From Bradyrhizobium diazoefficiens USDA 110 (GTDB taxonomy: Bacteria; Pseudomonadota; Alphaproteobacteria; Rhizobiales; Xanthobacteraceae): 64,000 nucleotides of DNA. Shown here piece by piece: positions 8,430 through 17,113 of the stretch (its first letter is position 1; each line of letters starts with the position of its first letter). The translations under genes and the position numbers were made by a program. Below the pieces are notes generated by a model. The model saw only the letters and a program-made list of their open reading frames with translations, ran no database searches and was not told the origin of the DNA. The stretch spans positions 6,558,001 to 6,622,000 of the forward strand of contig NC_004463.1 of assembly GCF_000011365.1 (NCBI RefSeq), written 5' to 3'.

Positions 8430-9654
8430 ATGACCGCCCATTACGACGCCCTCGAGACGCGCGAGCAAGCCGCGCGCGAGGCCGAGCTGTTTTCGCGCCT
8501 GCCGGGCGTGCTGCGCAACGCGATAACGGCGCCCGCCTATGCCGAGCGGCTCAAAGGCGTGGATCCGGCCACGGTGACCACGCGCGCGGCGCTGGCGCGC
8601 CTGCCGGTGCTGCGCAAGTCGGAACTGCCGGCCCTGCACAAGGCCTCCGCGCCCTTCGGCGGCTTCGTGGCGGCGGCACCGGGCTCGTTCGCCCGGCTCT
8701 TCACCTCCCCGGGCCCGATCTTCGAGCCGGAGGGCCGGCAGGCCGATCCCTGGCGCGGCGCACGGGCGCTGTTCGCGGCTGGGTTCCGGCCCGATGACAT
8801 CGTGCTCAACACCTTCAGCTACCACCTCACCCCCGGCGGCTTCATCTTCGATGCTTCGGCGCGCGCGCTCGGCTGCGCGGTGATCCCGGCCGGGCCCGGC
8901 AATACCGAGCAGCAATTCGAGCTGATCGAGGCCTACCGGCCGGTCGGCTATAGCGGCACGCCCGACTTCCTGAAGATCCTGCTCGATGCAGCGGCGACCG
9001 CGGGCCGCGACGTCTCCTCGATCAAGCGCGCGCTGGTCTCGGGTGCGGCCTTCCCGCCCTCGCTCCAGGCCGAGATCAAGGCGCGCGGCATCGACGCCTA
9101 CCAGGCCTTCGGCACCGCCGATCTCGGCCTCATCGCCTTCGAGACGGAGGCGCGCGAGGGCATGGTCGTGAACGAAGGCCTGATCATGGAGATCGTCAAG
9201 CCCGGCACCGGCGATCCCGTTGCGGAAGGCGATGTCGGCGAGATCGTCGTCACCTCACTCGACCCGCACCATCCCTGGATCCGCCTCGCACTCGGCGACC
9301 TCACCGCGGCGCTGCCGGGCCCCGAGCAGATGCGGTCGCACCAACATGCGGATCAAGGGCTGGATGGGCCGCGCAGACCAGACCACCAAGGTCAAGGGCA
9401 TGTTCGTCCGTCCCGAGCAGGTCGCCGAGATCAGCAAGCGGCATTCCGCACTCGGCCGCCTGCGTCTCGTCGTCACGCGCCAGGGCGAGACCGATGCGAT
9501 GACGCTGAAGGCGGAAACGGCGGCAGCAAGCGAGGCTCTGCGCGAGGAGATCGCGGGCACGCTGCGGATGGTGACAAAGCTCGGTGGCGCGGTCGAGCTG
9601 GTCGGCCCCGGCACGCTGCCGAACGACGGCAAGGTGATCGCGGACGAGCGGTAA
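8430..9654 (+). pseudogene. phenylacetate-CoA ligase-like gene interrupted by a +1 frameshift
   Basis: The reading frame from the ATG at 8430 encodes a PaaK-type AMP-forming ligase up to about codon 297 (ending in ALGDLTAALPGP). The conserved C-terminal domain (MRIKGWMGRADQTTKVKG, then FVRPEQV) continues in the +1 frame and ends at the TAA at 9652. The shift coincides with the run GGGCCCC at 9317-9323. Removing one C restores a single frame reading PGPSRCGRTNMR, the expected junction, and a 407-residue protein of normal family length. In the unshifted frame the sequence runs on as nonsense to about 9863. It is either a recent inactivating indel or a homopolymer sequencing error. If intact, it would activate an aryl-acetate-like acid to its CoA ester. 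Confidence 0.8.
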
Positions 9655-9866
9655 CCCAAGCCCGCCTTCGACGGCGATGCAAAATCGCACATCATTGGCG
9701 ATTCTCCCCCGGCAGGTGGGCATTTCGGCCCCGTTTGGATCGCCTTGGGGGCGCGCCAGCGGAACCTTGCATCACCCCACCGGCTCCCGTATTACCGGGC
9801 GGTGAACAAACCGGGCATGCGCCTTCATTGCAGCCGGCAGAATCCGGCTTTCCCTGGACCTAAAAC
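9655..9866 (+). other. 212-bp intergenic region upstream of the ulosonic-acid operon
   Basis: No gene is visible. The region holds the candidate promoter described separately and a pyrimidine-rich stretch near 9706-9716. The part from 9763 to the start codon resembles 25575-25669, including the sequence around the first codons of the downstream kinase gene. Confidence 0.6.
9767..9795 (+). promoter_or_regulatory. candidate sigma-70-type promoter of the first sugar operon
   Basis: TTGCAT (9767-9772) and TATTAC (9790-9795) are separated by 17 bases. The same arrangement, with TTGCAT, a 17-base spacer sharing the segment CGGCTCCCG, and TATGAC, recurs at 25579-25607. Conservation of both boxes and of the spacing in a second copy supports a promoter role. 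The transcript would begin near 9802, giving a leader of about 65 bases before the GTG at 9867. Confidence 0.5.
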
Positions 9867-11243
9867 GTGCTTGAGCGAACCCTCGTCACCATCGCCGAGA
9901 CAGAGACGATTGAGGAAGCCTTCCGGCGCCTCAACGCCAACAGGCTCGGCATCCTCTTTGCGCAGGAATCGGGCGGACGAATCGTCGGCGCAGTGACCGA
10001 TGGCGACATCCGCCGGCGGATGCTGACGGGCATCACGATTCACGACCAGGTAGCAGCCTGCATCAACCGCAACTTCGTCTGGGCACAGGCCGGAGGACCA
10101 CGGGAGCAGATTCTCAAACTGCTCGACCAGCGCGTGCACGTCGTCCCCATCCTCGACACCGACGGCCGGCTGGTCGACGTGTTCAGCCGCGAGCTGTTCA
10201 ACCTCTCGGAGGAGAGCGAGGTTTTCGCGCGCGCCCGCTCGCCGGTCCGCATCTCCTTCTCCGGCGGCGGCACCGATCTCACGCACTACTTCGTGGAGAA
10301 TGATGGCGGCGCGGTGATCAACGCCACGATCAAGATGTATGCGCATGCGACGTTGCGGCGCCGGAGCGATCCCCGCATCCGGATTTATTCGCACGATTTT
10401 CGCTGCACGGTCGAGGCCGGCAGTCTCGCCGAGCTCGGCACGGGCGGCGATCTCGCCCTGATCAAATCGGTGGTGCGCCTGATCAAGCCGACCTACGGGT
10501 TCGACCTCGAAGTCTCCGCCGATTTCCCGGTCGGCTCCGGCCTCGGTGGCTCGGCGGTGGTCTCCTCCGCCATCATCGGATGCTTCAACGAATTCCGCGG
10601 CGACCAGTGGGATCGCCACGAGATCGCGGAAATGGCGTTCCAGGCCGAGCGGCTGATGCTCAACATTCCCGGCGGCTGGCAGGATCAATATGCCACCGTG
10701 TTCGGCGGCTTCAACCACATGGAGTTCTCCTCCGACCAGAACACCATCGTACCGCTACGTCTCGACCCCAACATCATTGCCGAGCTCGAGGAGAGCCTGG
10801 TGCTCTGCTACAGCGGGGGAGGTCATGACTCCGGCGCGATTCATCGCGACCAGAAAGCTCAGCACGAGACGGCCGACGCGGTGACCGCCGCTGCCAAGCA
10901 GAAGGAGGTGACGCGCGAGATCCGCAAGCATCTCCTTCGCGGCCGGCTGCTGGATTGCGGACGCCTCATCGACGAAGCCTGGCACGCCAAGCGCAAGCTC
11001 AGCTCCAAGATCTCTTCAAGCGAGCTCGACGCCATCTACGATTTCGCCAAGTCGAACGGCGCCGTCGGCGGCAAACTGCTGGGCGCCGGCGGCGGCGGCT
11101 ACTTCATGTTCTTCGTGCGTCCGTTCGAGCGCTACCAGCTCATCGCGTCGCTGGAACAGCAGGGGCATAACTGCTCGCGCATCATGTTCGAAGAGAACGG
11201 GCTGCGGACGTGGAAATCGCGCTTTCCCGCGCGCTCCACCTGA
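9867..11243 (+). CDS. CBS-domain pair fused to a GHMP sugar kinase (HddA-like)
   Basis: This 458-residue protein has a tandem CBS module at about 1-115 (AVTDGDIRRRML is the CBS hallmark) followed by a GHMP-family kinase. The kinase resembles D-glycero-alpha-D-manno-heptose 7-phosphate kinase: RSPVRISFSGGGTD at 124-137, the phosphate loop PVGSGLGGSA at 221-230, GGWQDQYATVFGGFN at 269-283 and GAGGGG at 406-411. It should phosphorylate an anomeric hydroxyl of a heptose, heptose phosphate or related sugar. The CBS part suggests adenine-nucleotide regulation. Translation starts at GTG 9867. It is the first gene of a seven-gene operon. The CBS fusion is unusual for this kinase, and the substrate is not certain to be a heptose. 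Confidence 0.85.
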   Translation: MLERTLVTIAETETIEEAFRRLNANRLGILFAQESGGRIVGAVTDGDIRRRMLTGITIHDQVAACINRNFVWAQAGGPREQILKLLDQRVHVVPILDTDGRLVDVFSRELFNLSEESEVFARARSPVRISFSGGGTDLTHYFVENDGGAVINATIKMYAHATLRRRSDPRIRIYSHDFRCTVEAGSLAELGTGGDLALIKSVVRLIKPTYGFDLEVSADFPVGSGLGGSAVVSSAIIGCFNEFRGDQWDRHEIAEMAFQAERLMLNIPGGWQDQYATVFGGFNHMEFSSDQNTIVPLRLDPNIIAELEESLVLCYSGGGHDSGAIHRDQKAQHETADAVTAAAKQKEVTREIRKHLLRGRLLDCGRLIDEAWHAKRKLSSKISSSELDAIYDFAKSNGAVGGKLLGAGGGGYFMFFVRPFERYQLIASLEQQGHNCSRIMFEENGLRTWKSRFPARST

Positions 11244-11259
11244 CGCATGTGAGACGAGA

Positions 11260-13185
11260 ATGTTGATGATACCGCCCAAACAGCCAGCTCCGATCCGTAT
11301 CGGCAACCGCCTTCTGGGTGACGGCGAGCCTTGCTACGTCATCGCCGAGGTCGGCAACAACCATAACGGCGATTTCGACCGCGCCATCGCACTGGTCGAT
11401 GCGGCGGTCGCGGCCGGCGCGGACTGCGCCAAATTCCAGATGCGAAAGCTCGACGAGGTCTACCGCGCCTCCTCGCTCTCCGGAAAGGACGACGACCTCG
11501 CCGTCGAATACACGCTCGATCTGCTCCGCCGCTTCGAGCTGACGACGGAGCAGCAGAAGAAGATCGCCGACTACTGCGCCTCGAAGGGCATTCAGTATCT
11601 CTGCACGCCCTGGGATGCGAAGAGCGTCGCAGTGCTCGAGGGCTTCGGCGTGCAAGCCTACAAGGTCGCCTCCGCCGACCTGACCAACCTTCCCCTGCTC
11701 GCCAGGCTGATCGCGACCGGCAAGACGCTGATCGTCTCGACCGGCATGAGCACGACGGAGGAAATCAAGGCCGCGGCAGAATTCCTCGACGAGCGCAAAG
11801 CGGGTTATGTGCTGCTGCACTGCCAGAGCACCTATCCCGCGGCCCTGCACAACATCCATCTGCGCTTCATGGATACGCTGCGGGAGATCCACCCGCTCGT
11901 CGGCTATTCCGGCCATGAGCGCGGTACCGCGGTATCGACCGCGGCGGTCGCCCTCGGTGCGATCGTGATCGAGCGCCACATCACGCTCGACCGCGAGATG
12001 GAGGGCCCGGACCATGCCGCGAGCCTGGAGCCGGAAGAGTTCAAGGCGCTCGTCACCGGCATCCGCGAGGTGGAAGCGGCGCGCGGCGAAAAGCTCGCCG
12101 AGCGCGCGCTCAGCCAGGGCGAGTTGATCAACCGCGAAAACCTCGCAAAGAGCCTCGTCGCTGCGCGCGACATCGAAGCCGGCACGGTCATCTCCGACGA
12201 CGACATCGCCGTGAAGAGCCCTGGCCAGGGCCTGTCACCGCTGAAGATGCCGGCCCTGATCGGCAAGATTCTCAAGCGCAAGATGGCGGCCGACGATTAT
12301 TTCTTCCAGAGCGACCTCGACGAGGGCGCCGCGAAGGCGCGCCGTTACCGTTTCGACCGCCCCTGGGGCGTGCCGGTGCGCTACCACGACACCGAGCGCT
12401 TCCTGGAAATCTGCGAGCCCGACATCATCGAATTCCATCTCAGCTACAGCGACATGGAGCGCGATCCGGCGGCGTATCTCTCCGGCACCTATGATCTCGG
12501 CTTCGTCGTGCATGCCCCGGAGCTGTTCGCCGGCTCCAAGCTGATGGACCTCGCCACGCCGGACGAGGCGTTGCGCCGCTATTCGCTCGAGCAGACGCAG
12601 GCGGTGATCGACATCACCCGCGGCCTCAAGAAGTTCTTTCCCAAGACGAAACGCCCGCCGATCGTCGCCAATATCGGCGGCTTCACCATGGACGAGCCGC
12701 TGCCGCCGGAAGAGAAGGCCGAGCGTTACAGGATCTTTGCGCAGAGCCTGAAAGAGCTCGACATGGACGGTGTCGAGCTGACGCCGCAGACTATGGCGCC
12801 CTTCCCCTGGCACTTCGGCGGCCAGCGGCACCAGAACATCTTCATCTTCCCGGAGGAGTCGGCCGCCTTCTGCGCCAGGCATGATCTGCGTATGTGCGTC
12901 GACATCTCCCACACCAAGCTCGCTGCCAACCATTTCGGCTTCGACTTCGCGCAAGGCCTCGCCCAGCTCGGCCCCCATACCGCGCATCTGCATTTCGGCG
13001 ACGCCAAGGGACTGGACGGTGAAGGCCTCCAGGTCGGCGAAGGCGAGATCGATTTCGACGAGATCGGAAAAGTGCTGCGCAAGCATGCGCCCACCGCATC
13101 GTTCATTCCCGAGATCTGGCAGGGCCACAAGAACATGGGCGAAGGCTTCTGGACCGCGCTCGAACGTCTTGAGGGACACATCTGA
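11260..13185 (+). CDS. NeuB-family ulosonic acid synthase fused to a C-terminal TIM-barrel domain
   Basis: This 641-residue protein contains a PEP-condensing NeuB barrel (about 15-285), an SAF/antifreeze-like lid domain (about 293-352) and a second TIM barrel of the xylose-isomerase / AP-endonuclease-2 type (about 365-641). NeuB motifs include VIAEVGNNHNGD at 27-38, HCQSTYP at 187-193, GYSGHERG at 215-222 and the RHITLDREMEGPDH block at 239-252. The C-terminal domain carries FVVHAPELF, GVELTPQTM and the C-terminal metal-site style segment EIWQGHKNMG. NeuB enzymes join PEP to an aldose to make a 3-deoxy-ulosonic acid; classical ones are about 340-360 residues. The extra barrel may isomerise or epimerise the acceptor aldose. 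Its stop overlaps the next start (TGATG at 13183-13187). Confidence 0.88.
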   Translation: MLMIPPKQPAPIRIGNRLLGDGEPCYVIAEVGNNHNGDFDRAIALVDAAVAAGADCAKFQMRKLDEVYRASSLSGKDDDLAVEYTLDLLRRFELTTEQQKKIADYCASKGIQYLCTPWDAKSVAVLEGFGVQAYKVASADLTNLPLLARLIATGKTLIVSTGMSTTEEIKAAAEFLDERKAGYVLLHCQSTYPAALHNIHLRFMDTLREIHPLVGYSGHERGTAVSTAAVALGAIVIERHITLDREMEGPDHAASLEPEEFKALVTGIREVEAARGEKLAERALSQGELINRENLAKSLVAARDIEAGTVISDDDIAVKSPGQGLSPLKMPALIGKILKRKMAADDYFFQSDLDEGAAKARRYRFDRPWGVPVRYHDTERFLEICEPDIIEFHLSYSDMERDPAAYLSGTYDLGFVVHAPELFAGSKLMDLATPDEALRRYSLEQTQAVIDITRGLKKFFPKTKRPPIVANIGGFTMDEPLPPEEKAERYRIFAQSLKELDMDGVELTPQTMAPFPWHFGGQRHQNIFIFPEESAAFCARHDLRMCVDISHTKLAANHFGFDFAQGLAQLGPHTAHLHFGDAKGLDGEGLQVGEGEIDFDEIGKVLRKHAPTASFIPEIWQGHKNMGEGFWTALERLEGHI

Positions 13186-13874
13186 TGGCGCGCAAGACGC
13201 TGGCCGTGATCGCTGCACGCGGCGGCTCCAAAGGCATCCCGCACAAGAACCTGCTCGATCTCTGCGGCAAGCCGCTGATCGCCTGGACGGTCGAGCAGGC
13301 GCGTGCCGCGCAGGGCGTCGACGTGGTGGCGGTCTCGTCCGACAGCGACAAGATTCTGCAGGCGGCGGAAGCCGCCGGCGCGGTGGGCGTGCGGCGTCCC
13401 GACGACATTTCGGGCGACCTCGCCTCCTCCGAGTCCGCCTGGCTGCATGCGCTCAACGCCATCGACGAGCGGATGGGCCGCTTCGAGCGCATCGTCGCGC
13501 TCCAGGCGACCTCTCCGATCCGCGAACCCGACGACATCGAGAAGGCGCTTGCGACCTTCGATCGCGAGCATCTCGACAGCCTGCTCTCGGTCTGCGAGGT
13601 CGAGGACTATTTCAACTGGCGCATCGGCCAAAACGGGCCGGAGCCGATCAACTACGACTATCACAACCGCCGCATGCGGCAGCAGATCGAGAAGCGTTAC
13701 CTGGAGAACGGCTCGTTCTACGTATTGATTCCTTCACTCCTGCGCGAACAGAACAATCGTCTCGGCGGCAAGATCGGCTTTCACCTGATGGAGCGCCACA
13801 AGATGTTCCAGATCGACCGCCCCGAAGACGTCAAGCTCTGTGGGGCCATCATGCGCAGTTACGGCTATGCCTGA
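13185..13874 (+). CDS. CMP-sugar synthetase (NeuA-like acylneuraminate cytidylyltransferase)
   Basis: This 229-residue cytidylyltransferase shows the family signature AARGGSKGIPHKN at 10-22 and the substrate-site segment ALQATSPIREPDD at about 105-117. It should activate a ulosonic acid as its CMP derivative, using CTP, in the cytoplasm. It directly follows the NeuB fusion with a 1-base overlap, so it almost certainly acts on that enzyme's product. It is only distantly similar to the second cytidylyltransferase in the window (37424-38125), suggesting a different sugar. Length is normal for NeuA/LegF/PseF. Confidence 0.88.
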   Translation: MARKTLAVIAARGGSKGIPHKNLLDLCGKPLIAWTVEQARAAQGVDVVAVSSDSDKILQAAEAAGAVGVRRPDDISGDLASSESAWLHALNAIDERMGRFERIVALQATSPIREPDDIEKALATFDREHLDSLLSVCEVEDYFNWRIGQNGPEPINYDYHNRRMRQQIEKRYLENGSFYVLIPSLLREQNNRLGGKIGFHLMERHKMFQIDRPEDVKLCGAIMRSYGYA

Positions 13875-14631
13875 TCTCAGCGCCTTCTCTCTCGCAGGCA
13901 AGATCGCGGTCGTGACAGGCGCCTCGCGCGGCATTGGCGCTGCGATTGCGAGCGGCCTGAAGGAGGCCGGCGCCACGGTATTCGGTCTCAGCCGTTCCGG
14001 GACTGCGCCGCAGGGCGTGACCGCGATTGCCTGCGATCTCTCCGATGATGCCGCGATCGGGCGTGCTTTCAACGCCATCGCGGCGCAAGGCGGACGTATC
14101 GACGCGTTGGTCAACGCGGCCGGCATCAGCCTTCCTCCGCAGAGCGCCGAAAGTGAGCTGGCGCGCTTCCGCGCTACGGTCGCGACCGACCTCACCGGCG
14201 TCTACGCCACGATCCTTGCCGCCTATCCGCTTCTGAAGACGACGGGCTCGGCCGCGATCGTCAACGTCACCAGCATCAACTCGATCCGCGGTTTCCCCGG
14301 CAATCCCGGCTATGTCGCGGCGAAAGCCGGACTCGCCGGGCTGACGCGCGCGCTGGCCGCCGACTATGCGCCCGATGGCGTCCGCGTCAACGCGCTGGCG
14401 CCGGGTTATGTCGCAACCGAGATGACCGCGAAGAGCTATGCCGATCCCGCCATGCACGAAGATCGGCGCCGCCACACCATGCTCGGCCGCTGGGGACAGC
14501 CCGCGGACATGGTGGGCGCAGCGATCTTCCTGGCGTCGGACGCGTCGGCCTATGTGACGGGCCAGGAGATCTTCGTCGACGGCGGCTGGACCGCCAAGGG
14601 CCTCGCCATCAGCTCGGATAGCAAATCGTGA
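13867..14631 (+). CDS. short-chain dehydrogenase/reductase, first of three in the operon
   Basis: This 254-residue classical SDR has the cofactor motif TGASRGIG at about 18-25, an N-A-A-G strand (VNAAGIS), the catalytic serine in NVTSINSIRG and the Y-V-A-A-K pair. It ends with the usual GQEIFVDGGW segment. The start is the ATG at 13867, overlapping the cytidylyltransferase by 8 bases; an upstream in-frame ATG at 13840 would add nine residues from inside the neighbour's coding sequence. It probably oxidises or reduces a hydroxyl of the sugar precursor or of the nucleotide-linked product. The substrate cannot be told from the sequence. Confidence 0.85.
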   Translation: MPDLSAFSLAGKIAVVTGASRGIGAAIASGLKEAGATVFGLSRSGTAPQGVTAIACDLSDDAAIGRAFNAIAAQGGRIDALVNAAGISLPPQSAESELARFRATVATDLTGVYATILAAYPLLKTTGSAAIVNVTSINSIRGFPGNPGYVAAKAGLAGLTRALAADYAPDGVRVNALAPGYVATEMTAKSYADPAMHEDRRRHTMLGRWGQPADMVGAAIFLASDASAYVTGQEIFVDGGWTAKGLAISSDSKS

Positions 14632-15476
14632 CCGCAACGCTGCAACGTATCGGGTTCATGCAGGGACGCCTGTCGGCCCTGGTCGACGGCAAGATCCAGG
14701 CGTTCCCGTGGAATGAATGGCGCGAGGAATTTCCCCGCGCGAAGGCGCTCGGCCTGACGCGGATGGAATGGACCATCGATCAGGAGCGGCTGCGGGAAAA
14801 TCCGCTCACGACCGAATCCGGCCAGGCGGAGATCAACGCCCTGGCACGCGAGAACGGTCTGCGCATTCCGAGCCTGACTGGGGACTGCTTCATGCAGGCG
14901 CCGTTCTGGAAGGTCGACGCCGTCGTGCGCGACGCGCTCGTCAACGATCTCGATCTGCTGATCGCCGCCTGTAGCCGGATCGGCATCGAATTCGTCGTGA
15001 TTCCGCTGGTCGACAACGGCAAGATCGAACGCGAGAGCGAGAGCGATACGCTCAAGCGGGTGCTGATCGCCCGCCGCGAACAGCTTGCCAGACAGAACGT
15101 CAAGATCGTCTTCGAATCCGATCTGCCGCCGCGCGATCTCGCCCGGTTCATGGAGGCGTTCCCGGCAGACGTCTTCGGCATCAACTACGACAGCGGCAAC
15201 AGCGCCTCGCTCGGCTATGACAGCAGCGAGGAGATCGAGGCCTACGCGCCGCGCATTCTCAATGTGCACGTGAAGGACCGCATTCGCGGCGGCACCACCG
15301 TGCCGCTCGGCACCGGCAACGCCGATCTCGCCGAGACGATCCGGCTGATCGAGCGCTCCGGCTACGAGGGTCAGTATATCCTGCAAACCGCACGCGCCGC
15401 CGACGGCGACCACGCGGGCGCGCTCGCCAGATATCGCGACATGACGGTCGGCTGGATCGAGGACGCGATGCGATGA
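14628..15476 (+). CDS. sugar phosphate isomerase/epimerase-like TIM-barrel protein
   Basis: This 282-residue protein is of the AP-endonuclease-2 / xylose-isomerase-like barrel family. Typical metal-site segments are visible: a glutamate in VFESDLPP, an aspartate in GINYDSGNSASLG, a histidine in LNVHVKDR, and a final QTARAADGD. Translation begins at GTG 14628, whose TG is shared with the preceding stop (GTGA). The family performs isomerisations, epimerisations or dehydrations of sugars and inositols. This is the second such barrel in the operon, the first being fused to NeuB, so the pathway may need two separate ketose/aldose or C2/C3 epimer steps. Confidence 0.8.
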   Translation: MTATLQRIGFMQGRLSALVDGKIQAFPWNEWREEFPRAKALGLTRMEWTIDQERLRENPLTTESGQAEINALARENGLRIPSLTGDCFMQAPFWKVDAVVRDALVNDLDLLIAACSRIGIEFVVIPLVDNGKIERESESDTLKRVLIARREQLARQNVKIVFESDLPPRDLARFMEAFPADVFGINYDSGNSASLGYDSSEEIEAYAPRILNVHVKDRIRGGTTVPLGTGNADLAETIRLIERSGYEGQYILQTARAADGDHAGALARYRDMTVGWIEDAMR

Positions 15477-16234
15477 AGCTCGAGCTCGACGATCGCGTCG
15501 CCCTCGTCACCGGCGCCAGCCGCGGCATCGGCCTTGCCATTGCCGTTGCCCTTGCCGCCGAGGGAGCGAAGGTCGCGCTGGCTGCGCGCGGCTCGGATGC
15601 GCTGAACGCGGCGCGCGCGACCGTCGGCGGAGACAGCTCGATCCATATCGCCGACGTCACCGATCCCGCCGCCGCCGCGGCACTGGTGCAGGACGTCGAC
15701 AAGCAATGGGGCCGCCTCGACATCCTCGTCTGCAACGTCGGTAGCGGCGCCTCCATGCCGCCGGGCAAGGAAACCGCGGCGGAATGGTCGCGGGTGATGG
15801 ACCTCAATTTCTTCGCCACCACCAACACGATCGACGCCGCACGCCCGCTGATGGCGCGCGGCAGCGGCGACCGGTCCATCATCTGCATCTCCTCGATCGC
15901 AGGCATGGCGGCGCTCGGCGCGCCCGTGACCTACTACGCCGCGAAAGCGGCGCTGAACGCGACCGTACGCGGACTGGCGCGGCCGCTGGCGCTCGAGGGC
16001 ATCCGCATCAATGCGGTCGCGCCGGGCAATATCCTGGCCGCCGAGGGGACCTGGGCGCGCAAGCTCGCCGAGAACAAGGCCGCGGTCGAGGACATGCTGG
16101 CGCGCGAGGTGGCGCTGCGCCGGCTCGGCAGGCCGGAAGAGATCGCCGACCTCGTCGCGTTCCTCGCCTCGCCCCGCGCCGCCTTCATCACCGGCAGCGT
16201 CATGGTCGCCGATGGCGGCCAGTTGCGCAGCTGA
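15473..16234 (+). CDS. short-chain dehydrogenase/reductase, second of three
   Basis: This 253-residue classical SDR has the Rossmann motif TGASRGIG at about 13-20, CNVGSGASMPPG in place of the usual NNAG strand, the catalytic serine in ICISSIAGMAALG and the Y-Y-A-A-K pair (TYYAAKAAL). It ends in TGSVMVADGGQ. The ATG at 15473 overlaps the previous stop by 4 bases (ATGA). It has the form of 3-oxoacyl-reductase-like SDRs that reduce keto sugars, and its place in the operon makes a sugar substrate likely. The Asn to Cys-Asn-Val change in the NNAG element is a minor oddity. Confidence 0.85.
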   Translation: MKLELDDRVALVTGASRGIGLAIAVALAAEGAKVALAARGSDALNAARATVGGDSSIHIADVTDPAAAAALVQDVDKQWGRLDILVCNVGSGASMPPGKETAAEWSRVMDLNFFATTNTIDAARPLMARGSGDRSIICISSIAGMAALGAPVTYYAAKAALNATVRGLARPLALEGIRINAVAPGNILAAEGTWARKLAENKAAVEDMLAREVALRRLGRPEEIADLVAFLASPRAAFITGSVMVADGGQLRS

Positions 16235-16248
16235 ACAGGAGCCCCCCG

Positions 16249-17088
16249 ATGGCAAGCCCGTCCTCCCGCTATGACCTGACCGGCCGCACCGCGCTCGTGA
16301 CCGGCGCCGGCGGCCTGCTCGGGCGGCAGCATGTCGCTGCACTTTCCGAGGCGGGGGCGCGCGTTATCGTCACCGAAATCGGCCTCGCGCAGGCCGAGGC
16401 GGCCGTCGCTGCGCTGAAGCAGAGCACGCCCTCTGCCGATCTGATCGCGCTGGCGCTCGATGTCACCGCGCAGGACTCGGTACGCGCCGCGAACGAACAG
16501 CTGGCGAGCCGCGGCGTCACCGTCGACATTCTCGTCAACAACGCGGCCATCGATCCGAAGGTGACGTCGAGCCCCGGCGTCATGCACTCCTCGCGCTTCG
16601 AAGCGTTCCCGGTGCCGCAATGGCAGACCGAGATCGCGGTGGGCCTGACCGGGGCGATGCTGTGCGCGCAGGAATTCGGCGGCCAGATGGCCAAACGCGG
16701 CCGCGGCGTGATCCTCAACATCGCCTCCGATCTCGGCGTGATCGCGCCGGACCAGCGGCTCTACCGCCAGCCGCATGTGACGCGCGAGGAGGAGCAGCCG
16801 GTCAAGCCCGTGACCTACTCGGTGATCAAGCACGGGCTGATCGGTTTGACGAAGTATCTGGCGACCTACTGGGCCGACCACGGCGTGCGCGTCAACGCGA
16901 TCTCGCCGGGCGGCGTCTTCAACAACCAGGACCCCGCCTTCGTGGAACGTCTCACCCGCCTGATCCCGATGGGGCGCATGGCCGAGGTCGACGAATATCG
17001 CGCCGCGGTCCAGTTCCTCTGCTCGGATGCCTCGAGCTACATGACCGGGCAGAACCTCGTTATGGATGGCGGGCGGAGCGTGTGGTAG
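16249..17088 (+). CDS. PtmA-like short-chain dehydrogenase, third of three
   Basis: This 279-residue SDR starts at ATG 16249 behind an AGGAG site (16237-16241). It has TGAGGLLG at the cofactor site, NNAAIDPK, the catalytic serine in NIASDLGVIAPDQ, an inserted loop and then Y-S-V-I-K. It ends in GQNLVMDGGRSVW. The long loop before the catalytic tyrosine, the LTKYLATYWA helix and the C-terminal tryptophan are shared with the SDR at 38139-38960 inside the legionaminic module. Both resemble PtmA-type dehydrogenases of Campylobacter sugar loci. It closes the operon; the stop is 25 bases from a convergent gene's stop. Confidence 0.83.
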   Translation: MASPSSRYDLTGRTALVTGAGGLLGRQHVAALSEAGARVIVTEIGLAQAEAAVAALKQSTPSADLIALALDVTAQDSVRAANEQLASRGVTVDILVNNAAIDPKVTSSPGVMHSSRFEAFPVPQWQTEIAVGLTGAMLCAQEFGGQMAKRGRGVILNIASDLGVIAPDQRLYRQPHVTREEEQPVKPVTYSVIKHGLIGLTKYLATYWADHGVRVNAISPGGVFNNQDPAFVERLTRLIPMGRMAEVDEYRAAVQFLCSDASSYMTGQNLVMDGGRSVW

Positions 17089-17113
17089 CGGCTCGCACCG
17101 CTGCCGGCCAAAC

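Noticed and set aside
9350..9863. Continuation of the ligase reading frame past the frameshift
   Set aside because: After the shift it encodes arginine-rich nonsense, while the conserved domain is in the other frame. It is treated as an artefact of the indel.
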